A stretch of 5,979 nucleotides of DNA, from contig JAKBAC010000185.1 in assembly GCA_021809365.1 (NCBI GenBank), positions 1-5,979 on the forward strand. Reading direction: 5' to 3'. The stretch is from Planctomycetota bacterium. GTDB taxonomy: Bacteria; Planctomycetota; Phycisphaerae; WQYP01. This document shows positions 5,585-5,979 of the stretch, one piece after another. The notes beneath the pieces were generated by a model. The model saw only the letters and a program-made list of their open reading frames with translations, searched no databases and was not told the origin of the DNA. The position numbers and the translations under genes were made by a program. Numbering within the stretch: the stretch's first letter is position 1; each line of letters begins with the position of its first letter.

Positions 5585-5979
5585 CTATTTTTTTATTCCG
5601 TGCACCTGCGCGTCGTGAATGATAAACGTCGGGCCGTGGGCGGCATGGATGGAGCTGTCAAGGAATTTTACGCCATTGGCGTTGACGATTTTCATGCCGT
5701 CATGAGCGCTGATATGTACATTGCTAAACACGACATCGCGGATGGGCTTTTCCGGCAGGCCGATAATCATCCCCGCCATTTTGCCACCCGTTGCTGTGAC
5801 ATCATGAATGTAGATATGCCGCCATATCGGCGTGGTGGCGGTGATGGCCTGGGCGTGGTCACGCTGGGGATGTTTGGGAATTTTCAGATAATAGCTGACG
5901 ATCTGCACCGCCACTTTAACGCCCTTCATGGTCAGGTGGGTATAGACCAGATCGGTTACCGGGCCGCCCCGATGGCGAT
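5585..5979 (-). CDS. GH28 glycoside hydrolase, C-terminal fragment
   Basis: The gene runs in from the right edge of the window, so only its last 130 residues are seen; the start and the catalytic Asp motifs are outside. The frame stays open from the edge; an ATG at 5929 is internal, not the start. The visible part fits the last coils of a polygalacturonase-like right-handed beta-helix: RGGPVTDLVYTHLTMKGV at the edge, YY at about 29-30 of the fragment, HIYIHDVTATG, GLPEKPIRDVVFSNVHIS, then VKFLDSSIHAAHGP. In GH28 the GLPE-P-I segment and these repeated strand patterns follow the catalytic core. Family members hydrolyse pectin or related galacturonans, usually outside the cytoplasm; substrate and localisation cannot be read here. 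It ends at a TAG, close to the palindrome that probably terminates its transcript. Confidence 0.8.
   Translation of the reverse strand, partial: RHRGGPVTDLVYTHLTMKGVKVAVQIVSYYLKIPKHPQRDHAQAITATTPIWRHIYIHDVTATGGKMAGMIIGLPEKPIRDVVFSNVHISAHDGMKIVNANGVKFLDSSIHAAHGPTFIIHDAQVHGIKK

Noticed and set aside
1..5979. CRISPR array or tRNA/rRNA genes
   Set aside because: There are no regularly spaced repeats, and I see no tRNA cloverleaf or rRNA sequence.

Overview
The window looks like a chromosomal segment of a bacterium with about 55-57% GC (estimated by eye). The protein flavour points to Planctomycetota, possibly Phycisphaerae: a GGDEF protein of a type I associate with that group, a DUF1444-like protein with an extra N-terminal half, and a GH28 pectin-type hydrolase. 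This assignment rests on recalled family resemblance, not on a marker gene, and is tentative.

Layout, left to right. Positions 1-237 hold no convincing gene. They contain a 38-base hairpin, a long imperfect inverted repeat (102-209), and the first copy of a ~31-base sequence (208-238) that abuts the xseA stop codon. The minus-strand gene at 238-1926 is xseA, the exonuclease VII large subunit, with a ~100-residue low-complexity N-terminal extension. A second copy of the ~31-base sequence lies just upstream of xseA (1960-1991), in the divergent intergenic region, so xseA is bracketed by direct repeats. No xseB (small subunit) is visible directly downstream of xseA.

On the plus strand, 2230-3552 encodes a 440-residue protein with a good ribosome binding site, a C-terminal DUF1444 (YtpQ-like) region and an N-terminal half of unclear function. 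A strong rho-independent terminator follows at 3606-3658. Next comes a ~320-base stretch packed with hairpins (about 3753-4080, with one more to 4113). I propose it is a structured RNA; from memory it resembles HEARO, the IscB-associated omega RNA, but no IscB gene is in the window. Directly after it, 4081-5226 encodes a diguanylate cyclase with an intact GGDEF motif and an RxxD inhibitory site. The exact start of this gene is ambiguous because an in-frame ATG exists inside the structured region.

The diguanylate cyclase converges with a minus-strand gene running off the right edge (5585-5979), the C-terminal end of a GH28 glycoside hydrolase. Between them lies a perfect 24-base-arm palindrome with A-tract and T-tract ends (5446-5499), which would serve as a bidirectional terminator and looks like a dispersed intergenic palindrome. 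An 11-base core of it recurs inside the hairpin at the left end of the window.

The genes do not form one pathway: DNA repair, an unknown function, c-di-GMP signalling and carbohydrate degradation sit side by side, each apparently its own transcription unit. The most interesting part is the structured RNA candidate and its fusion to the 5' end of the GGDEF gene.
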